From: Bacteroidaceae bacterium
Lineage (GTDB): Bacteria > Bacteroidota > Bacteroidia > Bacteroidales > Bacteroidaceae
DNA length: 53,637 bases
NCBI GenBank assembly: GCA_017621515.1
Contig: JAGASY010000089.1
Span: 1 to 53,637, forward strand
Direction of reading: 5' to 3'
The notes beneath the pieces were generated by a model. It made no database searches, had not been told where the DNA came from, and worked only from the letters and a program-made list of their open reading frames with translations. Below, piece by piece: positions 1 to 8,920 of this stretch. A program made the position numbers and the translations under genes. Within the stretch, counting starts at the first letter, position 1. Every line of letters begins with the position of its first letter.

Positions 1-355
1 GCTGGGAAAGGGGAAAAAAGTCGGCGGACTTCGGCTTAAATGTTAAGAAGTGTATAATTCCCGTTTTGAAGGAATGTCTGAACAGAAGCTGAAAAACGAA
101 TGATTTTTGAGGGCAATTTTGGGGTAAAAATGGCAAAATTAGTCATAACATATTAATAATCAATAAATTACTAAAGCATTCCGAAATTTCAAAAAATTGC
201 GTCCGGCGCGATTTTTTGAGTGTTTTTGAAAATTTTATATTCAATTGATTATCAAGCATTTATCTCAACAACAAAATTTTTGTCTTTTCGCCGTCGGCAA
301 AAAATCGCTCGAAGTGTTAAATTTACGTTTTGACCGAAAATATCATTTTGTCAAA
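1..355 (+). repeat. Long intergenic repeat, copy A (truncated by window start)
   Basis: This is the right-hand part of the long repeat found in full at 9562-10349, 23627-24415, 36951-37740 and 48507-49295. Shared blocks seen here are TGTTAAGAAGTGTATA (41-56), AAAAAATCGCTC followed by AAGTGTTAAAT (about 299-322), and the terminal block GAAAATATCATTTTGTCAAA (336-355). It corresponds to roughly 37384-37740 of copy D. No open reading frame is conserved between copies. The rest of the repeat lies left of the window. Confidence 0.85.
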
Positions 356-423
356 ACGGTTTTACGGAAATTGCCGTAAATTGTAACACATTTTTTCACA
401 ATCACAGCTGGTCAGTCCACACA

Positions 424-460
424 TAAAAAAGAATCAGGGACACCATCACGATGCCCCTGA
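424..460 (-). terminator. Intrinsic terminator of the carboxylase operon
   Basis: Read on the minus strand, a stem TCAGGG / CCCTGA with further pairing inside (GGGGCATC against GATGGTGTCCC) is followed by TTCTTTTTT. It lies about 50 bases after the stop codon of the carboxyltransferase gene. Confidence 0.75.
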
Positions 461-509
461 AAAACACAATGATTTCCGACAATCCGATGCCGGAAACAAC
501 TTCTATACA

Positions 510-1964
510 CTATAAAGGCATGTTGCCATGCTTCTTAGGAGGATTGCTCTGATTCTTGTTACGAGTCATCTCCAGTGCCTGAATAAGACGTATGCGGGTG
601 TCACACGGCTGTATGATTTCATCAATATAGCCCAGCTGTGCAGCCGGCATAGGATTGGCAAACTTACGGCGGTACTCCTCTATCGCCGCCGCACGCTCTT
701 CCGGTGATGCCTTTCGGTAGAGAATGTTACATGCACCTTCCGCTCCCATCACGGCAATCTCCGCTGTAGGATAAGCCAGATTCACATCTGCACCGATGCA
801 CTTGCTGTTCATCACAATATATGCCCCACCGTATGCCTTGCGCGTAATGAGTGTGAGCTTCGGAACTGTGGCCTCAGCAAAGGCATATACAATTTTGGCG
901 CCATGTCGAATAATGCCGTTGTGCTCCTGATCCGTTCCCGGAAGGAAGCCCGGAACATCCTCCACTGCCACAAGCGGAATGTTGAAACAATCGCAGAAAC
1001 GGATAAAACGGGCCGCCTTATCGCTTGCGTCAATATCGAGTGCGCCGGCAAGGAAGTTTGGCTGATTTGCCACAAAGCCCACTGTACGACCGGCAAGGCG
1101 ACCAAACCCGACCACAATGTTCTTGGCAAACTCGGTCATCACCTCGAAGAAGTACTGCTGGTCACATACCGGTTCTATGATATTGCGTATATCATACGGC
1201 ATGTTCGGGTCTTCCGGAACCACATTGTCCAGTTCGTGACAGACGCGGGTAATCTCGTCGGTCACCGGATAGACAGGGGCATCTTCCATATTATTGGAAG
1301 GAATGAATCCGATTAGTTCGCGGATGGTCATCAAAGTCTCTTCCTCGTCACGGCAGACAAAGTGGCTTACACCGCTCACACTGCTATGCGTCATGGCACC
1401 TCCGAGCGTCTCCTTATCTACCGCTTCATTCGTCACGGCACGAACCACGTCCGGACCGGTGACAAACATCTGGCTCTGCCCTTTCACCATGAGGATGAAG
1501 TCTGTCAGTGCAGGAGAATAGCACGAACCACCGGCGCAAGGTCCGAGTATTGCAGAAATCTGCGGAATCACTCCGGACGCCATCACGTTGTGTCGGAAGA
1601 TGTGCGCAAAACCTGTCAGACTTTCCACTCCTTCCTGTATGCGGGCACCTCCGGAATCGTTCAGGCCGATAATCGGTGCTCCGTTTTTAAGGGCAAGTTC
1701 CTGCACTTTCACAATCTTCTGCGCATTTGCCGCACTGAGAGAACCTCCCAACACCGCAAAATCAAAAGCATAGACGAAGACAATGCGTCCGTCAATCTTA
1801 CCGTATCCGGAAATCACACCGTCGCCTTCCACACGTTTCTTGTCCATGCCGAAGTCATTGCAACGGTGTACCACATGTTTGTCCATTTCCACAAATGTCC
1901 CCTTATCGAGAAGCAAGTCTATGCGCTCACGTGCCGTGAGTCTCTGTATCTTATTGTCATTCAT
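510..1964 (-). CDS. Acyl-CoA carboxyltransferase subunit (propionyl-CoA carboxylase beta / methylmalonyl-CoA decarboxylase alpha type)
   Basis: This 484-residue protein is the carboxyltransferase of a biotin-dependent complex that moves a carboxyl group between carboxybiotin and an acyl-CoA, most likely propionyl-CoA/methylmalonyl-CoA. Visible motifs include TARERIDLLLD at the N-terminus, the GGSLS and NDSGGARIQEG segments of the first crotonase-fold half, GPCAGGSCYSPA, and in the second half GFLPGTDQEHNGIIRHGAK and RKAYGGAYIVMNSK. It begins directly at TARERID and so lacks about 25-30 residues that precede this motif in typical 510-520 residue relatives. Its ATG overlaps the carrier gene's stop (1957-1964, ATGAATGA), suggesting translational coupling. 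It is the last gene of a three-gene operon behind a cobalamin riboswitch. Sequence alone does not settle whether the enzyme runs as propionyl-CoA carboxylase, methylmalonyl-CoA decarboxylase or acetyl-CoA carboxylase; the first two are favoured by family resemblance. Confidence 0.93.
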   Translation of the reverse strand: MNDNKIQRLTARERIDLLLDKGTFVEMDKHVVHRCNDFGMDKKRVEGDGVISGYGKIDGRIVFVYAFDFAVLGGSLSAANAQKIVKVQELALKNGAPIIGLNDSGGARIQEGVESLTGFAHIFRHNVMASGVIPQISAILGPCAGGSCYSPALTDFILMVKGQSQMFVTGPDVVRAVTNEAVDKETLGGAMTHSSVSGVSHFVCRDEEETLMTIRELIGFIPSNNMEDAPVYPVTDEITRVCHELDNVVPEDPNMPYDIRNIIEPVCDQQYFFEVMTEFAKNIVVGFGRLAGRTVGFVANQPNFLAGALDIDASDKAARFIRFCDCFNIPLVAVEDVPGFLPGTDQEHNGIIRHGAKIVYAFAEATVPKLTLITRKAYGGAYIVMNSKCIGADVNLAYPTAEIAVMGAEGACNILYRKASPEERAAAIEEYRRKFANPMPAAQLGYIDEIIQPCDTRIRLIQALEMTRNKNQSNPPKKHGNMPL

Positions 1965-2475
1965 TGTTTTCGTTCAGTTTTAATGTTATCAATGTCTGTC
2001 CGACTTTCACACTGTCTCCCTCAGCCACAAGCACAGAAAGCACCTCGCAGTCGGCCGCAACCTTGTAGTTCGACTGCATCTTCATCGCCTCCATAGTCAG
2101 TGCCGTGTCTCCCGCCTTCAGCTTGTCTCCCGGTTTACAATATACTTTCACAATCTTGCAAGGCATCGGGGCTGTCACCTTGTCGCTCTGCACGGCATCC
2201 GTCTTCTTTCGCATACGCATATATTTTGCCTGCGAATCTAACATGTCAATCTGGTAAGTCGAATAATTGACATTCACACGGTAATGCTTTCCTGCATCAC
2301 TCTTCACCAGCTCTGCCTTGTATGAGTTTCCATTATGAATAATCGAACATGTTCCGTTTTGCAGCATAGCCACATCGACATCATAAACTTGTCCGTCTAT
2401 ATCAATCTTCACATTGTTTCCGTCTTTGCTCAACAGCGTGACATCTACAATCTTGTTTCCAACCTGAATATCCAT
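1957..2475 (-). CDS. Biotin carboxyl carrier protein subunit
   Basis: This 172-residue protein has the biotinyl domain at its C-terminus (about residues 95-168). The biotinylation motif EAMKM is present, placing biotin on Lys132. The preceding PMPCKIVKVYCKPGDKLKAG and the following VAEGDSVKVGQTL are the usual lipoyl/biotinyl half-barrel signatures. The first 80 residues are a poorly conserved beta-rich region of the kind found in decarboxylase gamma/carrier subunits of Bacteroidales. It carries CO2 between the biotin carboxylase at 2591-4117 and the carboxyltransferase at 510-1964. It overlaps the latter by 8 bases and follows the former by 115 bases. Confidence 0.93.
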   Translation of the reverse strand: MDIQVGNKIVDVTLLSKDGNNVKIDIDGQVYDVDVAMLQNGTCSIIHNGNSYKAELVKSDAGKHYRVNVNYSTYQIDMLDSQAKYMRMRKKTDAVQSDKVTAPMPCKIVKVYCKPGDKLKAGDTALTMEAMKMQSNYKVAADCEVLSVLVAEGDSVKVGQTLITLKLNENNE

Positions 2476-2590
2476 TATAATCTTTTTTGGGTTTTAAGTT
2501 CTGCCTGCATACAGTTCATGGGCTTCAAATCTCCAAGAAATCAGAAGTCCGGCAAGCGGCAGTCAGATAATTATGCAATCTTATCGCGCC

Positions 2591-4117
2591 TTATACTCTA
2601 AGCACTCCCTTCTGCAGTCCGAATGTTCTCCAGCGATTGATGGCAGACTGTCCCTGTTTGTATTCAGCTGCTCCGCCGGTATTTTCCTCCAGATTCATAA
2701 GGTAGTCGATATAAGCGGCTATCACTGCCATCTCCTCGCTCTCGTTCTTGAATCCCGGACGCGGACGCAGACGTTCCGCATTGCGCTCTATGAAATAGGT
2801 ATTGTAATTGCCTTCACGGAAGTCCGGCACATCAATGATGCGGCGCAAGTAGCGTATGTTCGTAGTCAGACCGACAATCTTATATTCATACAGCACTCTC
2901 CTCATGCGCTCAATGGCATACTGTCTCTCCGTTGCCCATACAATAAGTTTGCCAATCATCGGGTCGTAATGTACGGGAATCTCATAGCCCTCATATACAT
3001 AGCTGTCGATTCGGGTACCTATGCCGTGAGGTTCTGTAAGTTGTGCAATCGTTCCCGGCGAAGGCATAAAGTTATGTTCTGTATCTTCCGCACAGATACG
3101 ACATTCTATGGCATGTCCTCTTTGGCGGATATCCTTCTGACGGTAGCCCAGTGGTTGTCCGTCGGCAATAAGAATCTGCTGCTTCACAAGATCGACACCG
3201 ACAACTTCTTCTGTGATAGGATGCTCCACCTGAAGCCGGGTGTTCATTTCGAGAAAATAGAAACGATGGTGCTTGTCAACAAGAAACTCAATAGTACCGG
3301 CACCGATGTAGCCCACAGCTTTTGCCGCAGCCACAGCTTTGTCTCCCATTTCACGACGAAGATTGTCGTCAATGAACGGTGACGGACTCTCTTCTACAAT
3401 CTTCTGGTGACGACGCTGTACGGAACATTCGCGGTCGTAAAGATGAATGACATTGCCATGTTTGTCGCCAAGTATCTGGAACTCTATGTGATGAGGTTCC
3501 TCGACAAACTTCTCGATATAGACTGTATCGTCACCAAACGAAGACATCGCCTCGTTTTTTGCCGCATTATACATCTCTATCACATCTTCTTCACGCTCAA
3601 TAAGTCTCATGCCTTTTCCACCGCCACCCATAGAAGCCTTCAGCATCACAGGGAAACCAATCTTGCGGCACACCTCCAAGGCTTCCTCGCCACTGCTCAA
3701 CTGTTCCTGAGTGCCGGGAACCACAGGCACTCCAGCCTTTATCATCTGCACACGAGCTGAAATCTTGTCGCCCATCAAATCCATTGTTTCCGGCTTTGGC
3801 CCGATGAAGATGATACCTTCCGCTTCACAACGACGCGCAAACTCGGAATTTTCGGAAAGGAAACCGTATCCCGGATGAATGGCATCTACTTTGTGCTTCT
3901 TTGCTGCCTCGATAATGTGGTCGATATTCAGGTAGCTGTCTGCAGATGCCGCACCGCCGATACACTCTGCTTCGTTTGCAAAAATGACATGGCGCGACAG
4001 ACGGTCGGCAGTGCTATAGACTGCCACAGAACGTATGCCCATTTCATAACAAGCACGCATCACCCGAATCGCAATCTCACCGCGATTGGCAACCAATACT
4101 TTTCTTATCATAAACAT
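2591..4117 (-). CDS. accC: Biotin carboxylase subunit
   Basis: This 508-residue protein performs ATP- and bicarbonate-dependent carboxylation of biotin on the carrier protein. The biotin carboxylase N-domain begins with VLVANRGEIAIRVMRACYE, followed by HPGYGFLSEN, the ATP-grasp glycine-rich loop KASMGGGGKGMRLI, the catalytic segment YDRECSVQRRHQKIVEESPS, EMNTRLQVEHPITE, and a biotin carboxylase C-domain (about residues 335-445). The length is about 55 residues more than a minimal AccC (about 450), with a low-conservation tail rich in Glu and Arg. Translation could also begin two codons later (MIRKVLV). It is the first gene of the operon and carries the cobalamin riboswitch leader. The combination of separate AccC, carrier and PccB-like subunits is typical of propionyl/methylmalonyl-CoA carboxylases in this order. 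Confidence 0.95.
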   Translation of the reverse strand: MFMIRKVLVANRGEIAIRVMRACYEMGIRSVAVYSTADRLSRHVIFANEAECIGGAASADSYLNIDHIIEAAKKHKVDAIHPGYGFLSENSEFARRCEAEGIIFIGPKPETMDLMGDKISARVQMIKAGVPVVPGTQEQLSSGEEALEVCRKIGFPVMLKASMGGGGKGMRLIEREEDVIEMYNAAKNEAMSSFGDDTVYIEKFVEEPHHIEFQILGDKHGNVIHLYDRECSVQRRHQKIVEESPSPFIDDNLRREMGDKAVAAAKAVGYIGAGTIEFLVDKHHRFYFLEMNTRLQVEHPITEEVVGVDLVKQQILIADGQPLGYRQKDIRQRGHAIECRICAEDTEHNFMPSPGTIAQLTEPHGIGTRIDSYVYEGYEIPVHYDPMIGKLIVWATERQYAIERMRRVLYEYKIVGLTTNIRYLRRIIDVPDFREGNYNTYFIERNAERLRPRPGFKNESEEMAVIAAYIDYLMNLEENTGGAAEYKQGQSAINRWRTFGLQKGVLRV

Positions 4118-4339
4118 CTATAATTTGGTTATACACTTTCTTCCATCTCAAAACAAAATATAATACGATATCAGAAAGCACACTCCGAGAACCGCATGAC
4201 AAAGCGGACAACTCACGAAAGAATACATATCCCAAGAATACATGCATACACAAAAAGCACCGATATTCCTTCCCGGAATCTCAGCAAAACAGTATTCTCA
4301 GTATTTTTCCGGCAGCTCTTATTCCCGAGAGCGGCATCT

Positions 4340-4480
4340 GAACATCGGCATCGGCAGGTCTTCTGACTTCTCCATTGGCAGCACGGCCTTCCCAACCATA
4401 ATTATTTACAGCCTCACGGCAATAACAAAGGTCAGTGGCACAACATGATTATGTGTTGCCATAAAAAACAGGAGTTACAG
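4340..4480 (-). promoter_or_regulatory. Cobalamin (B12) riboswitch
   Basis: On the minus strand the hallmark elements occur in the expected order. GCCACTG is at 4439-4433, GGGAAGGCC at 4393-4385, and the B12 box AGTCAGAAGACCTGCC at 4368-4353. A flanking helix (TGGCAACAC / TGTTGTG) precedes GCCACTG. It lies about 225 bases upstream of the biotin carboxylase start and reads towards it. I see no clear intrinsic terminator between the box and the gene, so control may act on ribosome access or in another way. Confidence 0.88.
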
Positions 4481-4634
4481 CTACGGGTATAGTTACAGAC
4501 TCACACTGTATTCCCTCTTAGTCTGTCCGGCTTTCCTGAATGCTTTTTCCTGAAGTTCGCCATTCCCGAAATCAGATTCGGCAAAATCAAGTTTCAGCAA
4601 GCTCAAGTAAAGAGGACAAGAACCAAATGCGCGG

Positions 4635-4642
4635 CAAAAGTA
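4635..4642 (-). promoter_or_regulatory. Bacteroidales-type -7 element for the riboswitch/carboxylase operon
   Basis: The minus strand reads TACTTTTG followed by CC, an exact match to TAnnTTTG. It would start transcription near 4627, giving a leader of about 510 bases that contains the cobalamin riboswitch. Confidence 0.6.
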
Positions 4643-4730
4643 CACATAATTTCCGAATCCATGCACTTTTTACCTGTTTTTACTCCAAAGATTCTATGAA
4701 GTTCTTGTGTTTTCCGGGTATTTCCCATAA

Positions 4731-4774
4731 AAAAGCATGGGGCATTCCGTTTCTTCCGGATATGCCCCATGCTC
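4731..4774 (-). terminator. Intrinsic terminator of the nfeD-flotillin operon
   Basis: On the minus strand GCATGGGGCAT, a short loop and ATGCCCCATGC form a strong stem followed by TTTTTT. It lies just after the flotillin stop codon at 4793. Confidence 0.9.
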
Positions 4775-4792
4775 CATTTTTCTTTAGTTTAT

Positions 4793-6169
4793 TCAGTCTT
4801 TTACTTCTTCCGCATCCACAGCAGGCTCTTCTTTTTTCTTCGCCAGATATTCAGGCAAATTAAGCCCCGCCATATCGAACAGTTCGTTGAGCGGCGGCAC
4901 AGACTTCATCAATCCGGAAACGAAACCGGCTGTAGAGCCTTTTCCGTCAGCACCACCGGCACCATTGTCCCAAACAGTCACGTGGTCGATGTTGATACCC
5001 TTGACAGCCTCAACCTGAGTCTTGACAAGTTCAGGAAGCTTTTCGAGCAACAACAGCATATATGCTTTGTTGGCATCTCCTCCGGCAGCCTGAACCATCT
5101 TGTCATAACCGGCAGCCTGCTTCGTCAGCACTTCATACAAACCTTTTGCTTCTGCTTCCATCTTGGCATAAATAGCATCAGCCTCACCCTTTGCATTGAC
5201 ACGCACGCGCTCTGCTTCTGCCTCAGCTTCGATAATGAGTCGTCTCTTCTCAATCTCCTGCGGAACGAGTACGTTGGCTGTTTCTGTTGAGCGTTCACGT
5301 TCTGCACGCGCCTCTTCAGCCTCGCGTTCTGCTGCGTATGCCTCCTGCAAAGCCTTTGCCTGCTGTACTTTTTCAGAGGCAGTAGCTTTACGCTGTGCCT
5401 CCGCCTCTTTCTCGCGACGATATGCTTCAGATGCAGCAATGGCAACCTTCGCTTCGTTCTCACCCTTTACTGCTTCCGCATTGGCCTCGGCTGTACGTAT
5501 GCGGGTTTCTCTCACTGCTTCTGCCTTACCGATTTCACCGACTTTATCCTGCTCTGCCACTCTCACTTTAGCCTCATTTATTGCTTTGGCAGCAGCTTCA
5601 CGTCCGAGAGCCTCTATATATCCACTCTCATCTTTTATGTCGGTCACGTTCACATTTATCAGACGAAGACCTATCTTCTTAAGTTCCACTTCCACGTTGG
5701 CAGAAATGCTTTCAAGAAACTTGTCGCGGTCGTTGTTCAGTTCCTCAATGCTCATAGTGGCAATTACCAGACGCAACTGTCCGAAAAGAATATCACGCGC
5801 CAGTTCCTGTATCTGTGCAGCACTAAGTCCGAGCAAACGTTCTGCAGCCGCATTCATACAATCATGGTCTGTGGATATACCTACGGTGAAGCGGCTTGGC
5901 ACATCCACACGGATATTTTGTTTACTGAGCGCATTTGTCAGATTCGCGTCAATACTAATCGGTGTGAGACTAAGATAAGCATAATCCTCGATTATAGGCC
6001 ATACGAAAGCACCTCCACCATGCACACAGCGTGCCGATGTCTTGCTGCTTTTACTTCCATAAATCACCAAAATTTTGTCCGAAGGACACCGTCTGTAACG
6101 ATTCACAATGGAAACGAACAGCGCAATTGCCACCACAGCGGCAATTACAATAAGATACATAGATTCCAT
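4793..6169 (-). CDS. Flotillin-like SPFH-domain membrane protein
   Basis: This 458-residue protein starts with a single membrane segment (about residues 4-22, YLIVIAAVVAIALFVSIV). An SPFH/band-7 domain follows (about 28-210), then a long Ala/Glu-rich coiled coil (about 200-350) with repeated AEAEA and EKEAEAQR segments. The C-terminal region contains GGDANKAYMLLLLEKLPELV and a Gly-rich stretch, as in FloT/YuaG-type flotillins. Members scaffold membrane microdomains. The NfeD-like gene upstream (6269-6847) forms the usual partner pair, comparable to YuaF-YuaG. The gap between them is 99 bases and a strong terminator follows this gene. The C-terminal acidic tail (EEPAVDAEEVKD) is not conserved in my experience of the family. 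Confidence 0.92.
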   Translation of the reverse strand: MESMYLIVIAAVVAIALFVSIVNRYRRCPSDKILVIYGSKSSKTSARCVHGGGAFVWPIIEDYAYLSLTPISIDANLTNALSKQNIRVDVPSRFTVGISTDHDCMNAAAERLLGLSAAQIQELARDILFGQLRLVIATMSIEELNNDRDKFLESISANVEVELKKIGLRLINVNVTDIKDESGYIEALGREAAAKAINEAKVRVAEQDKVGEIGKAEAVRETRIRTAEANAEAVKGENEAKVAIAASEAYRREKEAEAQRKATASEKVQQAKALQEAYAAEREAEEARAERERSTETANVLVPQEIEKRRLIIEAEAEAERVRVNAKGEADAIYAKMEAEAKGLYEVLTKQAAGYDKMVQAAGGDANKAYMLLLLEKLPELVKTQVEAVKGINIDHVTVWDNGAGGADGKGSTAGFVSGLMKSVPPLNELFDMAGLNLPEYLAKKKEEPAVDAEEVKD

Positions 6170-6268
6170 AATTAATTATTTGACATGTAAAAACTTTAAG
6201 GTTATAAGACCGGTTGCCGCATAAGGCACTCCCTGTCCGAAGAAAGCTTCATTTTTCATCCATCCCGG

Positions 6269-6847
6269 TCAAAGATTCTCTACCACCAGCATTTCTCCGC
6301 CGACAACATCTGTTATCCGCACCTTGCGTCCGGTGGTTATCGCTTCGCCCTCCGTAACTGCATCCAGTTCATGCACGGAACCGTTCACGCTGATTTGCAC
6401 TTTTCCTCTGCCGCTCTTCTTTTCCGGAATGCGCAGATAAACATCTGCCACACGTCCCTTGCAATACTCAATGCGGAAGGCGCCGTTTGCCTCCAGCTTC
6501 TTGGTCTGCTTGTAGATAAAGAAGAACATCCATACAAAAAACAAGCCGACAGCCGCTGCCGCGAGTACCAGCAACACGGTATTACCTATCAGCGAATGCA
6601 GACAGATACCTGCCCAGCCAAAGCCCACAAAGAAATTGACAAGGCTCTTGATAGAGAACAACGACAGTCCTCCTCCCAAATCCATTGTGTCTCCGGCATC
6701 AAAATCGACATCTATGTCGCTTGAATCCATCCCGAACAATGTAAGCAGAAGCTGTATCACAAATACAGCCGAACCAACAAGTGCGCATACCCAGAACACT
6801 TGCTGCATAGTTTCAAGTCCACTGAACCAAATTGAAAAACTCTCCAT
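6269..6847 (-). CDS. NfeD-like membrane protein (flotillin partner)
   Basis: This 192-residue protein has three or more hydrophobic helices: about residues 15-40 (VFWVCALVGSAVFVIQLLLT), 68-88 and 90-113. A short soluble C-terminal beta domain follows (about 125-192, with GKVQISVNGSVHELDAVTEG), matching the OB-like domain of NfeD proteins. The short form without a protease domain is the kind that pairs with flotillins. It is first in the operon with the flotillin gene and has a promoter-like element at 6931-6938. A likely role is assembly or stability of flotillin assemblies; this is inferred from context and family. Confidence 0.82.
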   Translation of the reverse strand: MESFSIWFSGLETMQQVFWVCALVGSAVFVIQLLLTLFGMDSSDIDVDFDAGDTMDLGGGLSLFSIKSLVNFFVGFGWAGICLHSLIGNTVLLVLAAAAVGLFFVWMFFFIYKQTKKLEANGAFRIEYCKGRVADVYLRIPEKKSGRGKVQISVNGSVHELDAVTEGEAITTGRKVRITDVVGGEMLVVENL

Positions 6848-6930
6848 ATTCTAATTAGTTTAACGGTTATACAAATCATCTTTTGAAATGATATGTCCAC
6901 CATTCATATATAAAGAGGGGACATCTTTTA

Positions 6931-6938
6931 CAAAAATA
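6931..6938 (-). promoter_or_regulatory. -7 element for nfeD-flotillin
   Basis: The minus strand reads TATTTTTG, matching TAnnTTTG, about 85 bases before the NfeD-like start codon. The rest of 6848-7113 holds nothing else that I can identify. Confidence 0.5.
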
Positions 6939-7113
6939 GCACTAAAAGTTACTTTTTTATCTTTTTTCTTCCATCTTTTCCTCAAAACATCTGCCTTTGC
7001 TACATTTTGCAACCATAATCAAACAAATGTAAACTGTAGCTGACAGAAAAAGCAAAAGTCTGGCAGTATGCTTTAGACCGCCTTATTCTTGATTTTGTAG
7101 AATCCTGAGCCAT

Positions 7114-7635
7114 TCAATCTTCCAGCCAGTCTTCCGACAAACTGAAATCCTTGTCCGCAAACAAATCCGCAAGTCCAGAAATCTGCTTCATCCTCAACAG
7201 TTCATCCTTGTCCATGCCGATATTGCGCATAATCCACGCATCCGACATGCCCGCAGACGTAAGCTCCGCCACAATATTGCTCATCAGCTCTATCGTATGC
7301 GTACCCCTCGCCCTGTTATGACGTATAGTCGATGCCATCCTGCACGAAATGTCCTTGTCTATCACCGATACGGGAAGCATACCTTTTTCCCGGTCATAGA
7401 TTCGCTTCGAGGTCTTCATCACCAGATAGCGGTGGAATCCATCTACAATCTCATACTTGTCCTCTTCCTCCAAGTAATAGCATACGCAAGGCATGGTGTA
7501 TCCGTCCTCCCATATCGACAATTCCAGCAGCTTCATCTCCGGAGGAGCCACCACGTTAGGGTTGTAATTGTTCGCCACCACTTTCTCGATAGGCACAGCT
7601 ATCACATTATATACCGGACTCTTAAAGTTTTCCAT
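7114..7635 (-). CDS. ParB-like N-terminal-fold protein (IbrB/YbdM type)
   Basis: This 173-residue protein resembles IbrB/YbdM proteins: a ParB/sulfiredoxin-like fold with VPIEKVVANNYNPN near residue 15, YEIVDGFHRYLV (about residues 62-73) and a following RHNRARGTH segment. These correspond to the ParB boxes GNGRRR/GERR-type positions, here GFHR and RHNRARG. The C-terminal part (about 115-165) looks helix-turn-helix-like. It overlaps the upstream IbrA-like gene by 14 bases (7622-7635), so the two are almost certainly co-translated. IbrA/IbrB pairs are known in E. coli as regulators of eib gene expression, but their biochemical activity is not settled. No terminator is evident in the 30 bases after it. 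Confidence 0.85.
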   Translation of the reverse strand: MENFKSPVYNVIAVPIEKVVANNYNPNVVAPPEMKLLELSIWEDGYTMPCVCYYLEEEDKYEIVDGFHRYLVMKTSKRIYDREKGMLPVSVIDKDISCRMASTIRHNRARGTHTIELMSNIVAELTSAGMSDAWIMRNIGMDKDELLRMKQISGLADLFADKDFSLSEDWLED

Positions 7636-8920
7636 GCTCCAATGTTCTATATTTTTTCATTACACTTTCTCGTTTGTTCTTCTCGTTTTTGGTCAGCGTA
7701 AAGCCCATATACTTGCATACATGGTCGTTCCTCAGGATACAGATGCAGACACGCTTGAATGTCGGAATCTCCCGAAACTCAGGAATGTCAATGTCGTCTA
7801 TATACTCCATCATGACCGGCTTCTTATTAGTACGGTATGCCGTGCCCGTCCCTACCTTAAACGTCACTCCTGCTGCACGTAGCTTTTCAATGGTCTCATC
7901 ACTCAGACATCCGCCTTTCGTCCTCCAGAATTTCATGCTCACATCTATCTTGTTCAGATAATTGCGGCGCACCTTCTCCGGCAATGTGTCCAGCAGAAAA
8001 TACATATACTTCTTCCAAGAAAATCCGCGAGGACATTTTATCGACTTCCATCCCATTGCAGTCGTGTTCCCGTAGATGCCGGAAAAGTTGACCCCATTGA
8101 CACGGCTGACCATCCGTCCCCATGTGTCGGGGTCTATCGCCCGATAGACACTCAGCGTAGGTATGGCATGAGAGATAAACGGACTTGCCACCCGCTGCCG
8201 CCCGATAGGGATGCCTGCACGCGAGTAAAGGTCATAAAGCGGATTATAAGTCCATCTGAATTTCCCGTTTGCAGTCCAGATGTCGGAAGTTTTCCAGTCA
8301 TAAAGCGGATAGGCATTATATACGTGTGCAGCAAGCTTATGCGTCCATTTATAATGTGAAAGGCGTCTGTAGTTCTTGGCATTGTGTATAGCCGTCCACC
8401 TGTTGAAACTCTCCTGTGTCCTTATGCCTACAAGACAGCATATACGCTCGCATTTCTTTCTGTTGCGCAGCCAAGGGGCGAAAAGATACTGAAAGTCATA
8501 GTCCCACAAATCATCGGTGAAGAAATTGAAGTCGGCAGCCGTATAAGCCCCTTCCGGCATATCTCTCACCCATATATCCTTCTCCGATTCTCCCCAAGGT
8601 CTCCAATACGACTGGTGCATGGAGGTACAGGTCATGACCTTGAAGGATACACAACAATGATATACCTCCAGAATGTCGCTGTTCTCCGACAGAACACGGC
8701 GCACATATTCCGTAGTCTGCTTATACTGCACCTCATAGTCCATGTGGAATACCCCCAGTTTGCGCTCCGGGGCATACTTCCGTATATAGTCTATGCACAG
8801 ATTCAACAGCACTCCGCTGTCTTTGCCACCTGAGAACGAAACATATACATAATCGAAATAATCGAATATAACCTTCAATCTCCTTTGCACAGCCTCATAG
8901 ACATCAAGCTGTCTAATCAT
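7622..8920 (-). CDS. PAPS-reductase-fold protein (IbrA/YbdN type, DUF3440)
   Basis: This 432-residue protein has the adenine nucleotide alpha-hydrolase P-loop SFSGGKDSGVLLNL (about residues 28-41). HMDYEVQY and a cysteine-bearing segment KKCERICCLVGIRTQES follow, then WTAIHNAKNYRRLSHYKWT and a long C-terminal region typical of IbrA/YbdN (DUF3440). The fold is shared with PAPS reductases and with DndC of DNA phosphorothioation, but the C-terminal half is the IbrA type. It overlaps the GNAT-like gene by 4 bases (ATGA, 8917-8920) and the ParB-like gene by 14 bases. The function is unknown beyond regulatory effects described for IbrAB; a nucleotide-activating or sulfur-transfer reaction is only inferred. 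Confidence 0.9.
   Translation of the reverse strand: MIRQLDVYEAVQRRLKVIFDYFDYVYVSFSGGKDSGVLLNLCIDYIRKYAPERKLGVFHMDYEVQYKQTTEYVRRVLSENSDILEVYHCCVSFKVMTCTSMHQSYWRPWGESEKDIWVRDMPEGAYTAADFNFFTDDLWDYDFQYLFAPWLRNRKKCERICCLVGIRTQESFNRWTAIHNAKNYRRLSHYKWTHKLAAHVYNAYPLYDWKTSDIWTANGKFRWTYNPLYDLYSRAGIPIGRQRVASPFISHAIPTLSVYRAIDPDTWGRMVSRVNGVNFSGIYGNTTAMGWKSIKCPRGFSWKKYMYFLLDTLPEKVRRNYLNKIDVSMKFWRTKGGCLSDETIEKLRAAGVTFKVGTGTAYRTNKKPVMMEYIDDIDIPEFREIPTFKRVCICILRNDHVCKYMGFTLTKNEKNKRESVMKKYRTLEHGKL

Noticed and set aside
4213..4395. A 60-codon minus-strand frame with several cysteines
   Set aside because: It lies inside the cobalamin riboswitch, and its Cys/Arg-rich translation comes from the conserved RNA elements.
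7622..8920. DndC of a DNA phosphorothioation system
   Set aside because: The P-loop fits, but the C-terminal half matches IbrA/YbdN, the partner is ParB-fold IbrB-like, and no other dnd gene is present.
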